Part shown: in pieces, positions 1 to 9,881 of the stretch
Layout of the letters: each line of letters begins with the position of its first letter
Numbering within the stretch: the stretch's first letter is position 1
NCBI RefSeq assembly: GCF_001894925.1
Contig: NZ_BCXD01000006.1
Span: 186,001-250,000 of the forward strand
Length of the DNA stretch: 64,000 bases
Direction: 5' to 3'
From: Rhodococcus rhodnii NBRC 100604
GTDB lineage: Bacteria; Actinomycetota; Actinomycetes; Mycobacteriales; Mycobacteriaceae
The notes under the pieces: model-generated
The model's database searches: none
The model's input: only the letters and a program-made list of their open reading frames with translations
What the model was told of the DNA's origin: nothing
Program-made: the position numbers and the translations under genes

Positions 1-930
1 TACACCGGCGTCGAGCAGCGCCCGGATCGCGGTGAGACCGCGCGGCGTTGACACGGGGTGATCCCAGCCCTGCAGATACAGATTGGTGATCGGCAGCGTC
101 ACGATTCCGATCCGGGCGCCCTGGACGGCCGCGACGACCCGAGCGAGAACCTCCGCGTCGAGCGTACCGAGGCTCACGCAGTGGCCTGCCGTCACGCGCC
201 GGTGACGGGGCCAGTCGCGAACGACGCCGGCCATCTCCTCGAGCGTGAGCGAGCCGGGATTCAGTTGCTCGTCGGTGTGCATGTCGACGCCGACGTCACG
301 GCGCTGGGCGACGGCGAGCAGACGGCGCAGATCCCCCGACGGATCGGGGGTGTGGTGCGGTGATCCGCCGACGAGATCGACCCCGAGATCGAGGGCGTCC
401 TCGAGGACGTCGTCGCCGATGTCGTACGGGCACAACGCCACGAGCTGGATGTCCATCATCTCGCGGAGCCGCTCCCGCACCGCGACGAGGGCGTGGACGC
501 CGCGGAGCGGATCGGGGCCCGCGAGCAGATCGACGTGGGTGCGAATCGCGGTGGTGCCGTTCGCGAGGAGCGCGGTCGCCGCGCGTTCGGCACGCGCGGC
601 GATGCTCTCCACGGTGAGGTGCGCGCTGTACTCCCGCCACGACGCGATAGCCGTTCCGAGATCTCCCATCGGTGGCCGAATCTCATTCCACGACAGCGCC
701 TTGTCGAGATGCGCGTGCGGTTCGGCGCCCGCCGTGAGCAGCAGGTATCCGGTGAGATCGAGTTCGCCGGCGCCGACGGGATCGAGTGAGGGCTCTCGGA
801 TCTCGCGGATCGCCCCGCCCTCCAGAACGACGTCGGCGACCTCGCCCCCGCCCAGAGTCGCGTTGCGCAGGAGCGCGACGTGGCGCCCGTCCGCGAGAGG
901 GCCGGCGACGTCGTCGGTGGGTGTGAGCAT
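1..930 (-). CDS. Cytosine-deaminase-like amidohydrolase, 3' end beyond the window
   Basis: The reading frame opens at an ATG (928-930) and stays open to the window edge, giving 310 visible residues; the C-terminus lies outside. The motif HAHLDK (about residue 72) is the metal-binding HxH of amidohydrolases, and MHTDE (about residue 216) matches the His-x-x-Glu of cytosine deaminase, where His binds metal and Glu is catalytic. A later TAGHC fits the next strand of the TIM barrel. The final metal-binding Asp would lie in the missing part. Likely role: hydrolytic deamination or ring opening of a cytosine-like or other N-heterocyclic substrate in the cytoplasm. The substrate cannot be read from sequence. 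The family is clear, the specificity is not. Confidence 0.8.
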   Translation of the reverse strand, partial: MLTPTDDVAGPLADGRHVALLRNATLGGGEVADVVLEGGAIREIREPSLDPVGAGELDLTGYLLLTAGAEPHAHLDKALSWNEIRPPMGDLGTAIASWREYSAHLTVESIAARAERAATALLANGTTAIRTHVDLLAGPDPLRGVHALVAVRERLREMMDIQLVALCPYDIGDDVLEDALDLGVDLVGGSPHHTPDPSGDLRRLLAVAQRRDVGVDMHTDEQLNPGSLTLEEMAGVVRDWPRHRRVTAGHCVSLGTLDAEVLARVVAAVQGARIGIVTLPITNLYLQGWDHPVSTPRGLTAIRALLDAGV

Positions 931-1002
931 GCGCAAAAGCCTAGTCGCAGCGGGTGCTTCGCGCCGTGTGGGTTGCGCCGTGCGGGTGACTCTCGCGTGC
1001 GG

Positions 1003-1644
1003 TCAGTACCCGACCGTGAAACGCCGATTCACGTGCCGGTGGGAAGCGAGCTCGTCGACGAAGGCGAGGGCGTAGTCCGCGCCCGAGATCTGCGAACTGC
1101 CGTCCTCGGCGAACACGGGCGTGTCGTCGCCGGTGCGATACGTGCCGGTGCGCTCACCTGGTGCGAACGATCCGAAGCCCACGGCAGGGCTCAGGTAGAC
1201 CCAGTCGATGCCGTCGCCGTTCTTCTGCAGCCACGTGAGGACGTCGGCGTGCGCGAGCGCCTCGGGACGGAACGCGGCCGGGAAGTCCGGGGAGTCGACG
1301 AGGCGGCCGCCGCCGGGCGCCACCAGGCTTCCGGCGCCACCCACCACGGCGAGACGGGCGCTGCCCGCGTCGACGGCCTCGGCGATCACGGGCATCGCCC
1401 CGAGGAGGTCGGTGCTCGCCGCCGACACCGCGATCGCGACGACGTCGTGGTCCTTCGCGAGCCGGCGGAGGAGGTCCTCGTCCGAGATCTCGCCGCGGAC
1501 GTACGTGACGCCGGGAGCGGCGTCGGCCGGATCGTGCCGCGAGACGACGGTGACGCCGTACCCGCGGGCCACCGCCTCTCGCGTGATGTGTCCGCCTGCG
1601 TAGCCTGTGCCGCCGATCACGGCGAGGGTCGGGTTTTCGCTCAT
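1003..1644 (-). CDS. NAD(P)H-binding Rossmann protein (atypical SDR / NmrA-like)
   Basis: This 213-residue protein opens with a Rossmann motif GGTGYAGGH near residue 9 and keeps the short atypical-SDR layout seen in NAD(P)-binding proteins annotated as epimerase-like or azoreductase-like. Start ATG at 1642-1644; the open frame continues upstream only because the opposite strand is coding there. It is divergent from the AraC gene at 1699, so that regulator may control it. Substrate unknown. Confident as a dinucleotide-binding oxidoreductase, not more. Confidence 0.82.
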   Translation of the reverse strand: MSENPTLAVIGGTGYAGGHITREAVARGYGVTVVSRHDPADAAPGVTYVRGEISDEDLLRRLAKDHDVVAIAVSAASTDLLGAMPVIAEAVDAGSARLAVVGGAGSLVAPGGGRLVDSPDFPAAFRPEALAHADVLTWLQKNGDGIDWVYLSPAVGFGSFAPGERTGTYRTGDDTPVFAEDGSSQISGADYALAFVDELASHRHVNRRFTVGY

Positions 1645-1698
1645 GAGGTAATTTTGGGACGAACGAGCGCTGCAGTCACGGTCGGAACGGGTCAAATC

Positions 1699-2577
1699 AT
1701 GGTGGACACGAGACAACGGGACGAGACCTCGATCACGGTGCGCAGTGTGGGCTATCACCCGCCTGCCGGCCGCGAGGGATCCGTCGAGGCATGGCCGCTC
1801 GCCGCCACCGCCGAGCGGGTCGGCGACGCCGCCGCCGACCCGCAGCGGCTGGACTTCCACCTCCTGATCGCGGTCGCGGAGGGGCGCACCGAGCACGTGA
1901 TCGACTTCGAGCGGCACACGCTGCGCCGCGGCTCGATCGTGTGGGTACGTCCGGGAGTGACGCACCGGTGGGGCGAACTCGGTGCGGTGGACGGATACGT
2001 GGTGGTGTTCCCCGACGCCGCGCTCGACCTGCGGGTCCGCGGGCTCACCGCGTCGTCGTGCCAGTACGCCCCGCGCACGTGGCAGTTCGACGACGACGCC
2101 GCGACCCGGCTGCTCGCGCAGTTCGAGGCCCTGCACGCCCTTGCCGACGCCGCCGAGCCGTCGACCTTCGACCGCGCCGCGAGCGAACATCTGCTTGCGG
2201 CGGTGCTCGTGCAACTGGTCGGCGCGAGCCCGCTCCCGGCGGTGCGGCCGTCGGCCGGTTTCACGCGGTTGCGTGACGCCGTCGAACAGCATCACGCGCG
2301 GCTGCACTCCGTCGCGGATTACGCTGCACTGCTGGGATATTCGCCGAGGACGCTCGCACGAATCAGCCGCGACGCCGTGGACATGTCGCCGAAACAACTC
2401 ATCGACGATCGAATCCTGCTCGAGGCCAAGCGAATTCTCGTGCACAGCGATCTCAGTGCGGCGCGGGTGGGAGCCACGCTCGGGTTCGACGACTCCTCGA
2501 ACTTCGGTGCGTGGTTCACGGCCCGTGCCGGGGAGACGCCCGACAGATTTCGTCGGGCAGCGCGGGGACACCACTAG
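1699..2577 (+). CDS. AraC-family transcriptional regulator with N-terminal cupin
   Basis: This 292-residue protein has an N-terminal cupin-like sensor domain (about 40-130; a PGVTHRW stretch is typical of sugar-binding-type AraC sensors) and a C-terminal double helix-turn-helix of the HTH_18 type (about 195-288), including YSPRTLARISRDAV and LGFDDSSNFGAWF. It is a DNA-binding regulator. The ATG at 1699 is chosen because upstream in-frame sequence is antisense to the Rossmann gene. Only 54 bp separate it from that divergent gene, so the two probably share a control region. It ends 10 bp before the flavin reductase gene. Ligand unknown. Confidence 0.88.
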   Translation: MVDTRQRDETSITVRSVGYHPPAGREGSVEAWPLAATAERVGDAAADPQRLDFHLLIAVAEGRTEHVIDFERHTLRRGSIVWVRPGVTHRWGELGAVDGYVVVFPDAALDLRVRGLTASSCQYAPRTWQFDDDAATRLLAQFEALHALADAAEPSTFDRAASEHLLAAVLVQLVGASPLPAVRPSAGFTRLRDAVEQHHARLHSVADYAALLGYSPRTLARISRDAVDMSPKQLIDDRILLEAKRILVHSDLSAARVGATLGFDDSSNFGAWFTARAGETPDRFRRAARGHH

Positions 2578-2587
2578 ACTCGGTGCC

Positions 2588-3175
2588 ATGCGCACAACGT
2601 TCGTTCCCGCCGACATGCGTCCCTCGCGCGTCTACCGCCTCGTGACGGCCTCCGTTGTGCCCCGGCCCATCGCGTGGGTCTCGACCCGCTCGGTCGACGG
2701 CGTTCTCAACGTCGCGCCCTACAGCTTCTTCACCGTCGCGTCGAGCGAGCCGCCGATCCTGCAGTTCACGTCGGTCGGGCGCAAGGACAGCCACCGCAAC
2801 ATCGCGGAGACCGGTGAGTTCGTGATCAACATCGGCACCGAGTCGCTCGTCGACGAGATGAACGCGACGTCGGCATCGCTGCCGCCCGACGTCGACGAGT
2901 TCGCCCACGTCGGGCTCACGCCCGAGCCGAGCGACCGCATCGCGGTGCCGCGCGTCGCGGAGGCGCCGATAGCCTTCGAGTGCACGCTCGAGCGGCTGCT
3001 CGACGTCGGCAACTGCTCGCTCGTCTTCGGCGAGGTCGTCTCCGTGTCGGTGGCCTCGGACGTGCTCGCCGACGACGGCCTCCCCGACTTCGCGGCGCTC
3101 GCGCCCCCGTCACGGCTGGGCCGATCGGAGTGGGGGCTCACACCGCCCACCGTGATCCGCGATCGCCCCGCGTGA
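2588..3175 (+). CDS. Flavin reductase-like FMN-binding split-barrel protein
   Basis: The 195-residue protein belongs to the flavin-reductase-like split-barrel family: PRPIAWVSTRSVDG (about 23-36), then NVAPYSFFTVASSEPP, which frames the FMN phosphate site. Members reduce free flavin with NAD(P)H for partner oxygenases or carry FMN themselves. A TAGACT -10 element ends 7 bases before the ATG, so the mRNA is probably leaderless and transcribed separately from the AraC gene. No partner oxygenase is adjacent, so the physiological role is open. Confidence 0.85.
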   Translation: MRTTFVPADMRPSRVYRLVTASVVPRPIAWVSTRSVDGVLNVAPYSFFTVASSEPPILQFTSVGRKDSHRNIAETGEFVINIGTESLVDEMNATSASLPPDVDEFAHVGLTPEPSDRIAVPRVAEAPIAFECTLERLLDVGNCSLVFGEVVSVSVASDVLADDGLPDFAALAPPSRLGRSEWGLTPPTVIRDRPA

Positions 3176-3250
3176 GCGGAGCCGCCCACGCGGGGGTGCA
3201 CGGCCGGTAGCGTCGAGAGCGACGGTGCGGGCGATCGAGGAGGCGTTGAC

Positions 3251-4102
3251 GTGGCAGGCGAGCCGATTCTCGTGATGGGTGCGACCGGAGGTCAGGGCGG
3301 TGCCGTCGTCACCGCGCTGCTGGAGAAGGGGGCAGCGGTCCGCGCCTTGTCGCGGCACGCGAGCTCGGGGCGTGCCGACGCGCTCGTCGAGGCGGGCGCG
3401 GAGGTCGTCCAGGGTTCGCTGGACGATCCCGCGTCGCTGACGCGGGCGATGGACGGTGCCGCGGCGGCGTTCGCGGTGACGACACCCTTCGAGCAGGGCA
3501 TCGACGAAGAGGTCCGGCAGGGCCGTGCGATCCTGCAGGCAGCACGCGACGCGCGGCTGCCGCATCTCGTGTTCAGTTCGGTTGCGGGTGCCGACACCGA
3601 CAGCGGCGTACCGCATTTCGAGAGCAAGGCCGGCGTCGAACGCGAACTCGCGAACGGCGACATCCCCTACACGATCCTCGGCCCGACCTACTTCTACGAC
3701 AACATGCTCGGCGGACTCGGCGAGCTCGAGCGCGGCATCCTCGAACTCCCACTCCCCGTCGATCGCCCGCTGCAGCAGCTCGCGCGCATCGACCTCGGCA
3801 GGTTCGCCGCGAAGGTCCTGCTCGATCCGGAGCCGTATCGCGGCCGTCGCATCGAGCTCGCGAGCGACGCGCCCACCCCGCAGCAGATGGCCGGGACGCT
3901 CTCGGACGTGCTGGGGTCGGCCGTGCGCCCCGTCGTGACCCCGCTCGATCTCGTCCGCAACGCCGACATGCATGCGATGTGGACCTTCCTCAACGGTCCC
4001 GGGTACCGCGTGGACGTCGAGGGGTTGCGGTCCGCGAATCCCGACATCGCGTGGACGTCGTTCGCCGAGTGGGCCGCACAGACGTTCCGTGCAGCCGAAT
4101 GA
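3251..4102 (+). CDS. NmrA-family NAD(P)-binding protein
   Basis: This 283-residue protein starts with the Rossmann motif GATGGQGGAVV (about residue 10) and follows the NmrA/HSCARG layout of an NADP(H)-binding atypical SDR, with YFYDNML near residue 152. Members act as redox sensors or quinone/isoflavone-type reductases. The GTG start at 3251 has an AGGAGG ribosome-binding site about 8 bases upstream, which decides the start. The pirin gene follows 13 bp downstream, probably in the same transcript. Substrate unknown. Confidence 0.86.
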   Translation: MAGEPILVMGATGGQGGAVVTALLEKGAAVRALSRHASSGRADALVEAGAEVVQGSLDDPASLTRAMDGAAAAFAVTTPFEQGIDEEVRQGRAILQAARDARLPHLVFSSVAGADTDSGVPHFESKAGVERELANGDIPYTILGPTYFYDNMLGGLGELERGILELPLPVDRPLQQLARIDLGRFAAKVLLDPEPYRGRRIELASDAPTPQQMAGTLSDVLGSAVRPVVTPLDLVRNADMHAMWTFLNGPGYRVDVEGLRSANPDIAWTSFAEWAAQTFRAAE

Positions 4103-4115
4103 CGCGAGCACAGCG

Positions 4116-4865
4116 ATGACCACGGCGACAGCGGCGGTGATCCGATCCGGCCATCGGACGATCCTGCGGCTCGAGGACATGACGAGCCGGCACTCGTTTC
4201 CGTTCGCGGGCAACTTCCGGCTCGAGGACAACGCACACGGACTGCTCCTCGTCAACAACGAGGACACCGTCGACGCGGGTGCCGGTTTCGACCGGCACAC
4301 CCACGTCGAGACGGAGATCGTCACGTGGGTCGTGAGCGGCAGCCTCGTGCACCGGGATTCGCTCGGCAACACCGCCCTCCTCACCCCTGGTGCCGCGCAA
4401 CGAATGTCGGCCGGAACCGGGGTGAGTCACTCCGAGTACAACGATTCGTGGGCGATCACCGGGGAGCGCCACCGTGAGCCGCTGCACGTCGTCCAGATGT
4501 GGATTCCACCGGACGAGCCCGGACTCACGCCCGAATATCAGGACCTGCCGCTGGGGGATCGGCTCGCGGGCGGTGGCCTCGTGCCCGTCGCGACGGGAAT
4601 GCCGCGCTACGTCGAGGAGACCGAGGGGCGGCTCCGCAACCGGAACGCGACGCTGCACGCGGCACGGCCGGGGCCGGGCACGCACGTGGCGATCCCGGAC
4701 GCGCCGTACGTCCACGTCTTCGTCACGCGCGGCGCGCTGCAGGCATCCGACGGCACGCGCGTGGGGCCGGGCGACGCGGTGCGGCTCACCGGGGCAACGG
4801 GTTTCACGCTCGACGCGGTGGAGGACTCCGAGATCCTGGTGTGGGAGATGCACGCCCACGCGTGA
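4116..4865 (+). CDS. Pirin-like bicupin protein
   Basis: The 249-residue protein is a pirin of the YhaK/YhhW type: an N-terminal cupin with FDRHTHVETEIVTWVVSG (about 52-69; metal ligands His and Glu), then SAGTGVSHSE and a less conserved C-terminal cupin. Pirins bind iron and some oxidise quercetin-like flavonols. It follows the NmrA-family gene by 13 bp. The start is the first in-frame ATG after the upstream stop. A second pirin lies at 8895-9881, but the two are divergent in sequence and are not a recent duplication. Confidence 0.88.
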   Translation: MTTATAAVIRSGHRTILRLEDMTSRHSFPFAGNFRLEDNAHGLLLVNNEDTVDAGAGFDRHTHVETEIVTWVVSGSLVHRDSLGNTALLTPGAAQRMSAGTGVSHSEYNDSWAITGERHREPLHVVQMWIPPDEPGLTPEYQDLPLGDRLAGGGLVPVATGMPRYVEETEGRLRNRNATLHAARPGPGTHVAIPDAPYVHVFVTRGALQASDGTRVGPGDAVRLTGATGFTLDAVEDSEILVWEMHAHA

Positions 4866-4891
4866 TCTCCCGGTCGTCCCGGGGCCCGGCG

Positions 4892-6085
4892 TCAGCCGAC
4901 GGCGTCGAGCGTGCGTGCGATGAGGGCGGCCTGCAGCGGCCGCAGGCCGGACGCGCGGGTGGGATCGAATCCGGTCAGCTCGGCGATCCGCTTGAGTCGG
5001 TAGTCCACGGTGTTCGCGTGCACGTGCAGTTGCCGGGCGGTGCGCTGCCGGTTGAGGTCGTGCGAGATGTGCACCTCGAGAGTGCGGATCAGATCGGGCG
5101 ACTTGTCGAGCGGGGAGAGCAGTTGCGCGAGCTGGCGCCGTCCGTCGCCCGGCCGCATCAGCTGGTACTCGTACACGAGATCCGACATGCGATAGACACC
5201 CGGACCGCGGCCGAGATGCTCTGCGAGATCGAGGAGTTCGTGGACGCGGTCGGCCATGTCGCGGACGTCGTCGCGCGCCGCGTGACCCACCGCCGCCGTG
5301 ACGGGAACCTCGGCTGCACCGGACAGCCTGCCGACGAGCCGATCGACCGTCTCGTCGTCGGGCCTGCCGGGGACGAGGATCGTGCCGCCCGTCGAGTCGA
5401 GCAGCGACAGTGCCTCGGGTCCGCAGCACGCCGCGAGTTCGGCCCGCACCCGGCGTGCGGTACGCCGTGCCGCGGTCTCGGGCTGGAGGTCGTGACGGCT
5501 CTCGTCGGGATGCGGCGACAGCCGCAGCGCCGCGACGAGGTAGTCGCTCGCGATCTCGATACCGTGGTGACGCGCCGGAGCTGCAGTGGCCCGTCCGCTG
5601 AGCAGGGCAGCGGCGGCAGTGTAGGACGACGTGTGGTGCTCGCTCGCGGCGAGCTCGAGCTCGCGCACGTACGCGGCGGATGCCGCACGCGTGATCGACG
5701 ACAGCAACCCGATGACGAGGTGACCGCCCTCGTCGATGTCGACGGGCACATCGGCGGCGATCCGGCTCCAGCCCATCCGGAACCCGTCGTGAATGGTCTC
5801 GAGGACGGTGTCGAGCGGGATGCCGTCGCGTGCCCACTGCGCCGCGGCGGCGCCGAACTCGCCCAGGTCGTCGTCGGTGGGGGCGTGGCCGCCGCCGAGC
5901 GCGCTCGACGTGAGCCGGAGACATCCGCGCGCGATCTCGTCGGTCCGGATACCACCGCCCACGCGCAGCCCTCTGCTGCCCGGCGCGGCACCGTTCTCGC
6001 TCGCCCTGATCCCGGCGCCGGCCCGGGCGTCGCCGCTCGTCCGGACGTCGTCGCCCAGCCGGATGCCGCTGCCCAGAATCGCCAT
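4892..6085 (-). CDS. PucR/CdaR-type transcriptional regulator
   Basis: This 397-residue protein ends in the helix-turn-helix typical of the PucR C-terminal domain (HTH_30): ARQLHVHANTVDYRLKRIAE near residue 360. The middle part fits the GGDEF-like/sensor region of these regulators, which usually control purine, sugar-acid or amine catabolism. The ATG at 6085 is preceded by GGGAG at a suitable distance; the open frame continues upstream without support. The gene converges on the pirin gene, and 178 bp separate it from the Clp ATPase gene. Its target is not evident. Confidence 0.85.
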   Translation of the reverse strand: MAILGSGIRLGDDVRTSGDARAGAGIRASENGAAPGSRGLRVGGGIRTDEIARGCLRLTSSALGGGHAPTDDDLGEFGAAAAQWARDGIPLDTVLETIHDGFRMGWSRIAADVPVDIDEGGHLVIGLLSSITRAASAAYVRELELAASEHHTSSYTAAAALLSGRATAAPARHHGIEIASDYLVAALRLSPHPDESRHDLQPETAARRTARRVRAELAACCGPEALSLLDSTGGTILVPGRPDDETVDRLVGRLSGAAEVPVTAAVGHAARDDVRDMADRVHELLDLAEHLGRGPGVYRMSDLVYEYQLMRPGDGRRQLAQLLSPLDKSPDLIRTLEVHISHDLNRQRTARQLHVHANTVDYRLKRIAELTGFDPTRASGLRPLQAALIARTLDAVG

Positions 6086-6263
6086 GTGCGCATCTCCCGG
6101 TCGTCGCACGTGCGCCACCGCTTGCGATGCGGTGGCAAGCCTGCCGACAGCGTAGTGATCTCGTCGTGACCGGAGGTGAGAATCGGCCGACCGGGGACAT
6201 TCGATCGCGCGAGTGAGGTCCGGGCCGCCCGAAGTGTCCGAACAGTCCGGAAACCGCGCGACG

Positions 6264-8741
6264 TCAGGCCGACGCGGTCCCGGTGGGCGAGACAACGCCG
6301 ACGGTGATCTCGCCGTCGGACGCGTCGACCCGCACCGTGTCGCCGCCGGTGATCGCGCCGTCCAGCAGCATGCTCGACAGCCTGTTGTCGAGTTCCTTCT
6401 GGACGGTGCGCCGCAGCGGCCGGGCCCCGAACTCGGGCGCGTAGTCGTGCTCGGCGAGCAGATCCTCGGCGGCGTCGGTCACGTCGAGCTCGACGTCCTG
6501 TGCGCGCAGCAGCCGCCGCGTCCCGTCGAGGATCAGGCCCACGATGTTCCGCAACTGGCTCCTGTCGAGCCGATGGAAGACGACGGTCTCGTCGATGCGG
6601 TTGAGGAACTCGGGACGGAAGTGCGAGTGGAGCCGCTCCATCAGCTGCGGCGTGATCGCCTCGACGTCGCCGCCGGGCGCCGTGAGGATCAGATCCGAGC
6701 CGATGTTGCTCGTGAGGATGACGATCGTGTTCTTGAAATCGACGGTCCGGCCCTGCGCGTCGGTGACGCGGCCGTCGTCGAGCAATTGCAGCAGCACGTT
6801 GAACACGTCCGCGTGCGCCTTCTCCACCTCGTCGAACAGAATCACCGAATACGGTTGCCGCCGAACCTTGTCCGTGAGCTGACCCGCTTCGTCGTAGCCG
6901 ACGTATCCGGGTGGCGCGCCGACGAGCCGCGACACGGTGTGCTTCTCCTGGAACTCGCTCATGTCGAAGCGGATCATGCGCTCGTCGTCGCCGAACACCG
7001 CCTCCGCGAGGGCCTTCGCGAGCTCGGTCTTGCCCACGCCCGTCGGGCCGAGGAACAGGAACGATCCGATCGGCCGATTCGGATCGGCGAGACCCGCCCG
7101 CGCGCGCCGCACCGCCTCGGCGACGGCCGTGACCGCCTGCTCCTGCCCGATCACTCGATCGTGCAGGACGTCCTCGAGGGCGAGTAGCTTCTCGCGTTCC
7201 TCCGCCGTGAGGTCGGCGACGGGGATACCGGTCTGCCGCGAGACGACCTCCGCGATGTCGACGACCGCGACCTCGGGTGTCGCGCTCGCATCCGCGCTCC
7301 CGAGCGCCTCGCGCTTCTCGGTCAGTTCGGCCTTGAGCCGGTTCGCACGCTCGTAGTCCTCCTTCTCCACGGCCGAATCCTTCTCGCGTTCGAGCCGCGC
7401 GATCTCCTCCTCCGCGCTGCGCGTGTCGGCGTCCGGCATCTTGGTGCGTAGCCGCACCCGCGCGCCGGCCTGATCGACGAGATCGATCGCCTTGTCCGGC
7501 ATGAAGCGGTCGGTGACGTAGCGATCGGAGAGTTCCGCTGCGGCGACGAGAGATTCGTCGCTGTAGTGCACCTGATGATGCTCCTCGTACACGTCGACGA
7601 GCCCCCGCAGAATCTCGATGGTGTCGTCCACCGACGGTTCGGCGATCATGACCGGCTGGAAGCGCCGTTCGAGCGCGGCGTCCTTCTCGATGTGCTTGCG
7701 GTACTCGTCGATCGTCGTCGCACCGATCGCGTGCAGATCGCCGCGTGCGAGCGCGGGCTTGAGCATGTTGCCGGCGTCCATCGAGCCCTCGCCGCCCGCG
7801 CCGGCACCGATGATGGTGTGCAGTTCGTCGATGAAGATCACCAGCTCGTCCGAGTGCGCGCGCACCTCGTCGAGCACCTTGGTGAGCCGTTCCTCGAACT
7901 CGCCGCGGTACTTGCTGCCCGCAACCATCGCACTCACGTCGAGCGCGACGACGCGGCGATCCGCGAGCGTCGACGGGACGTCGCCGTTGACGATGCGCTG
8001 CGCGAGTCCCTCGACGATCGCGGTCTTGCCGACACCGGGATCGCCGATGAGGACCGGATTGTTCTTGCGGCGCCGCGAAAGGATCTCGACGGTCTGCGCG
8101 ATCTCGTCCGTCCGCCCGACGACGGGATCGATGTTCCCCGCCCTGGCCTCTGCCGTGAGATCGCGACCGTACTCGTCGAGCGTCGGCGTCGTGCTGTTCG
8201 CCGCGCCGCCCCCCTGCGGCGACTCCAGCTTGGCTCCCGAGAGCGCCTTCGCCGCCGGGCTCTCGGGGTTCGACGCGATCCCGAGGAGGATGTGCTGCGG
8301 GCCGATGTAGCTGGCGCCGGACTCGCCGGCCCGGCGCTGCGCGTTCTTGAGCGCGAGCCTCGCCGCGGGAGCGAGCGTGACCGAACCCTCCTCGTCCTCG
8401 TCACCGGGCTCGTGCGGGGTGGCGCCCGCAGCGGCGATGTCGCGCATCTGCGTCGCGACGGCGTCCGGATCCAGCCCGAGACCGCTGATGACGCCGCGCG
8501 TGGGATCCGCGAGCGTCGCGGCGTAGAGCAGGTGCTCCGGGGTGATCTCGGTGCCGCCCCAGTCGAGCACCGCCTGCCGTGCGAACGACACCAACTGCTT
8601 CGCGTCGTCGTCGAGCAGCCGGCCGAGATCGACGCGCTGCACCTGCTGTCTCGGTCTGCCGCCCGACCCGAAGAAACGGCCGAAGATGTCGTCGAACGGA
8701 TCGTTCGAGAACGGGCTTCCGGAGATCCAACCGTCGGTCAT
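6264..8741 (-). CDS. Class I Clp/Hsp100 AAA+ ATPase without a ClpP-docking loop
   Basis: The 825-residue protein has two Clp_N repeats (about 35-165), a first AAA+ module with GDPGVGKT (about 231-238), a short linker holding a UVR-like coiled coil, and a second AAA+ module with GPTGVGKT (about 563-570). The linker resembles ClpC. However, after LTSNIGS the chain runs directly to [11 protein letters not shown] without the [LIV]GF loop that ClpA, ClpC and ClpX use to dock onto ClpP; in this respect it is like ClpB. It is therefore more likely an unfoldase or disaggregase than a ClpP partner. The glycine- and phenylalanine-containing N-terminus ([15 protein letters not shown]) marks an actinobacterial subgroup. 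ATG chosen over a GTG two codons upstream. Confidence 0.9.
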   Translation of the reverse strand: MTDGWISGSPFSNDPFDDIFGRFFGSGGRPRQQVQRVDLGRLLDDDAKQLVSFARQAVLDWGGTEITPEHLLYAATLADPTRGVISGLGLDPDAVATQMRDIAAAGATPHEPGDEDEEGSVTLAPAARLALKNAQRRAGESGASYIGPQHILLGIASNPESPAAKALSGAKLESPQGGGAANSTTPTLDEYGRDLTAEARAGNIDPVVGRTDEIAQTVEILSRRRKNNPVLIGDPGVGKTAIVEGLAQRIVNGDVPSTLADRRVVALDVSAMVAGSKYRGEFEERLTKVLDEVRAHSDELVIFIDELHTIIGAGAGGEGSMDAGNMLKPALARGDLHAIGATTIDEYRKHIEKDAALERRFQPVMIAEPSVDDTIEILRGLVDVYEEHHQVHYSDESLVAAAELSDRYVTDRFMPDKAIDLVDQAGARVRLRTKMPDADTRSAEEEIARLEREKDSAVEKEDYERANRLKAELTEKREALGSADASATPEVAVVDIAEVVSRQTGIPVADLTAEEREKLLALEDVLHDRVIGQEQAVTAVAEAVRRARAGLADPNRPIGSFLFLGPTGVGKTELAKALAEAVFGDDERMIRFDMSEFQEKHTVSRLVGAPPGYVGYDEAGQLTDKVRRQPYSVILFDEVEKAHADVFNVLLQLLDDGRVTDAQGRTVDFKNTIVILTSNIGSDLILTAPGGDVEAITPQLMERLHSHFRPEFLNRIDETVVFHRLDRSQLRNIVGLILDGTRRLLRAQDVELDVTDAAEDLLAEHDYAPEFGARPLRRTVQKELDNRLSSMLLDGAITGGDTVRVDASDGEITVGVVSPTGTASA

Positions 8742-8894
8742 GAGCACTGCACCTCACGGGTCTACGCAGGGCGTCTGCGAGCGGGACGTGGCCGACTCGA
8801 CGTTACGCGCGGCGAAGACCGCTGCGGAGCGTTATCGCGCCGCCGCCCCCGGGGCCGTGACCGGCATCGGGAGCGGCGACCGGGTATGACGCAG

Positions 8895-9881
8895 TCAGCG
8901 ATTCGGGTTGCGCCGAGGCTTCAGCCGCACGCCCGGAAGCGCGGGCGCGGGCAGCCGATCGCCCGGATATCCCTCGACCGCACCGAACCGGTCGTCGGCG
9001 CGTTCCCACGCGTCGCGGAAGGCGACGATCTCCTCGTGGGTGCGGCCGATGAAGTTCCACCACATCACGATCTCCTCGTCGAACGGCGTGCCGCCGAGCA
9101 GCACGACGCGGGCGCCCGAGCCGGTCGCGTCCGTGATCGCGAGAGTGTCGCCGCCCGGCCCGCGGAAGCCCAGCTCACCGCGGTCGACTCGAGAGCCCGA
9201 CACCGTGACGGCCCCGGTGTCGACGAGGACGGCGTGCTCGAACGCCGGGTCGACGTCGAGCGTGAGCGTGGCCCCGGCGTCCACGACGATCTCCGCGCCG
9301 AGCAGCGGCGTGAACGTGTCGATCGGCGACGCGACGACCTCGCCCGCGAACCGCAGCGACCCGATGAAGACGCGGACGCTCCCGCCCGCGACCGTCACGA
9401 CGTCGGGGACGTGATGATCGAACGCCCGTGGTGCGTCACGGGACTCCGCCGGAAGCGCGACCCACAACTGCACGCCGTGCAGCGTCGTCGTGTCCGGCGT
9501 CGACACCTCGGTGTGGGCGATGCCGTGGCCGCCCGTCATGAGATTGACCTCCCCCGGCCGCACCATCGCGTGGCTGCCCATGCTGTCGCGATGCTCGATC
9601 TCGCCGGTGAACAGCCAGCTCACCGTCTGCAGCCCGGTGTGCGGATGCGGCGCGACATCCATGCCGCCCGTCACCGAGACGTCGTCGGGGCCGTAGTGAT
9701 CGGCGAAGCACCACGCCCCGACGAAGGACCGCTCCCGCGACGGGAGCGTCCGCCGCACCGTCATCGCGCGGGGGCCGCCCAGCGGGACGTCGCGCGAACC
9801 GATGATCTCCACGGCGTCGGGTGCGGGCTCGGCCTCGCGTTCGCAGACGCGCTCGGGTGGATCGAGTTCGAGGTTGCTCAC
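8895..9881 (-). CDS. Pirin family protein
   Basis: The 328-residue protein is a classical pirin. The N-terminal cupin carries HPHTGLQTVSWLFTGEIEHRDSMG (about 77-100), with the His/His/Glu metal ligands, then GGHGIAHTE and PAESRDAPRAFDHH. The GTG start overlaps the stop of the upstream quinone oxidoreductase in a GTGA, so the two are translationally coupled. Pirins bind Fe and can act as quercetinase-like dioxygenases or redox co-regulators. Pairing with a flavodoxin-like quinone reductase suggests a quinone or oxidative-stress role; that is inference. Confidence 0.9.
   Translation of the reverse strand: MSNLELDPPERVCEREAEPAPDAVEIIGSRDVPLGGPRAMTVRRTLPSRERSFVGAWCFADHYGPDDVSVTGGMDVAPHPHTGLQTVSWLFTGEIEHRDSMGSHAMVRPGEVNLMTGGHGIAHTEVSTPDTTTLHGVQLWVALPAESRDAPRAFDHHVPDVVTVAGGSVRVFIGSLRFAGEVVASPIDTFTPLLGAEIVVDAGATLTLDVDPAFEHAVLVDTGAVTVSGSRVDRGELGFRGPGGDTLAITDATGSGARVVLLGGTPFDEEIVMWWNFIGRTHEEIVAFRDAWERADDRFGAVEGYPGDRLPAPALPGVRLKPRRNPNR

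Noticed and set aside
880-2616. Long overlapping open frames on both strands, and similar pairs throughout (for example the minus-strand frame at 13190-14731)
   Set aside because: In GC-rich DNA the antisense and shifted frames of real genes stay open. These translate to Arg/Pro/Ala-rich, motif-free sequence, while the other frame shows clear domains.
4116-9881. The two pirin genes as a recent duplication
   Set aside because: They differ in length (249 and 328 residues) and match only in the cupin metal motif; they represent different pirin subgroups.
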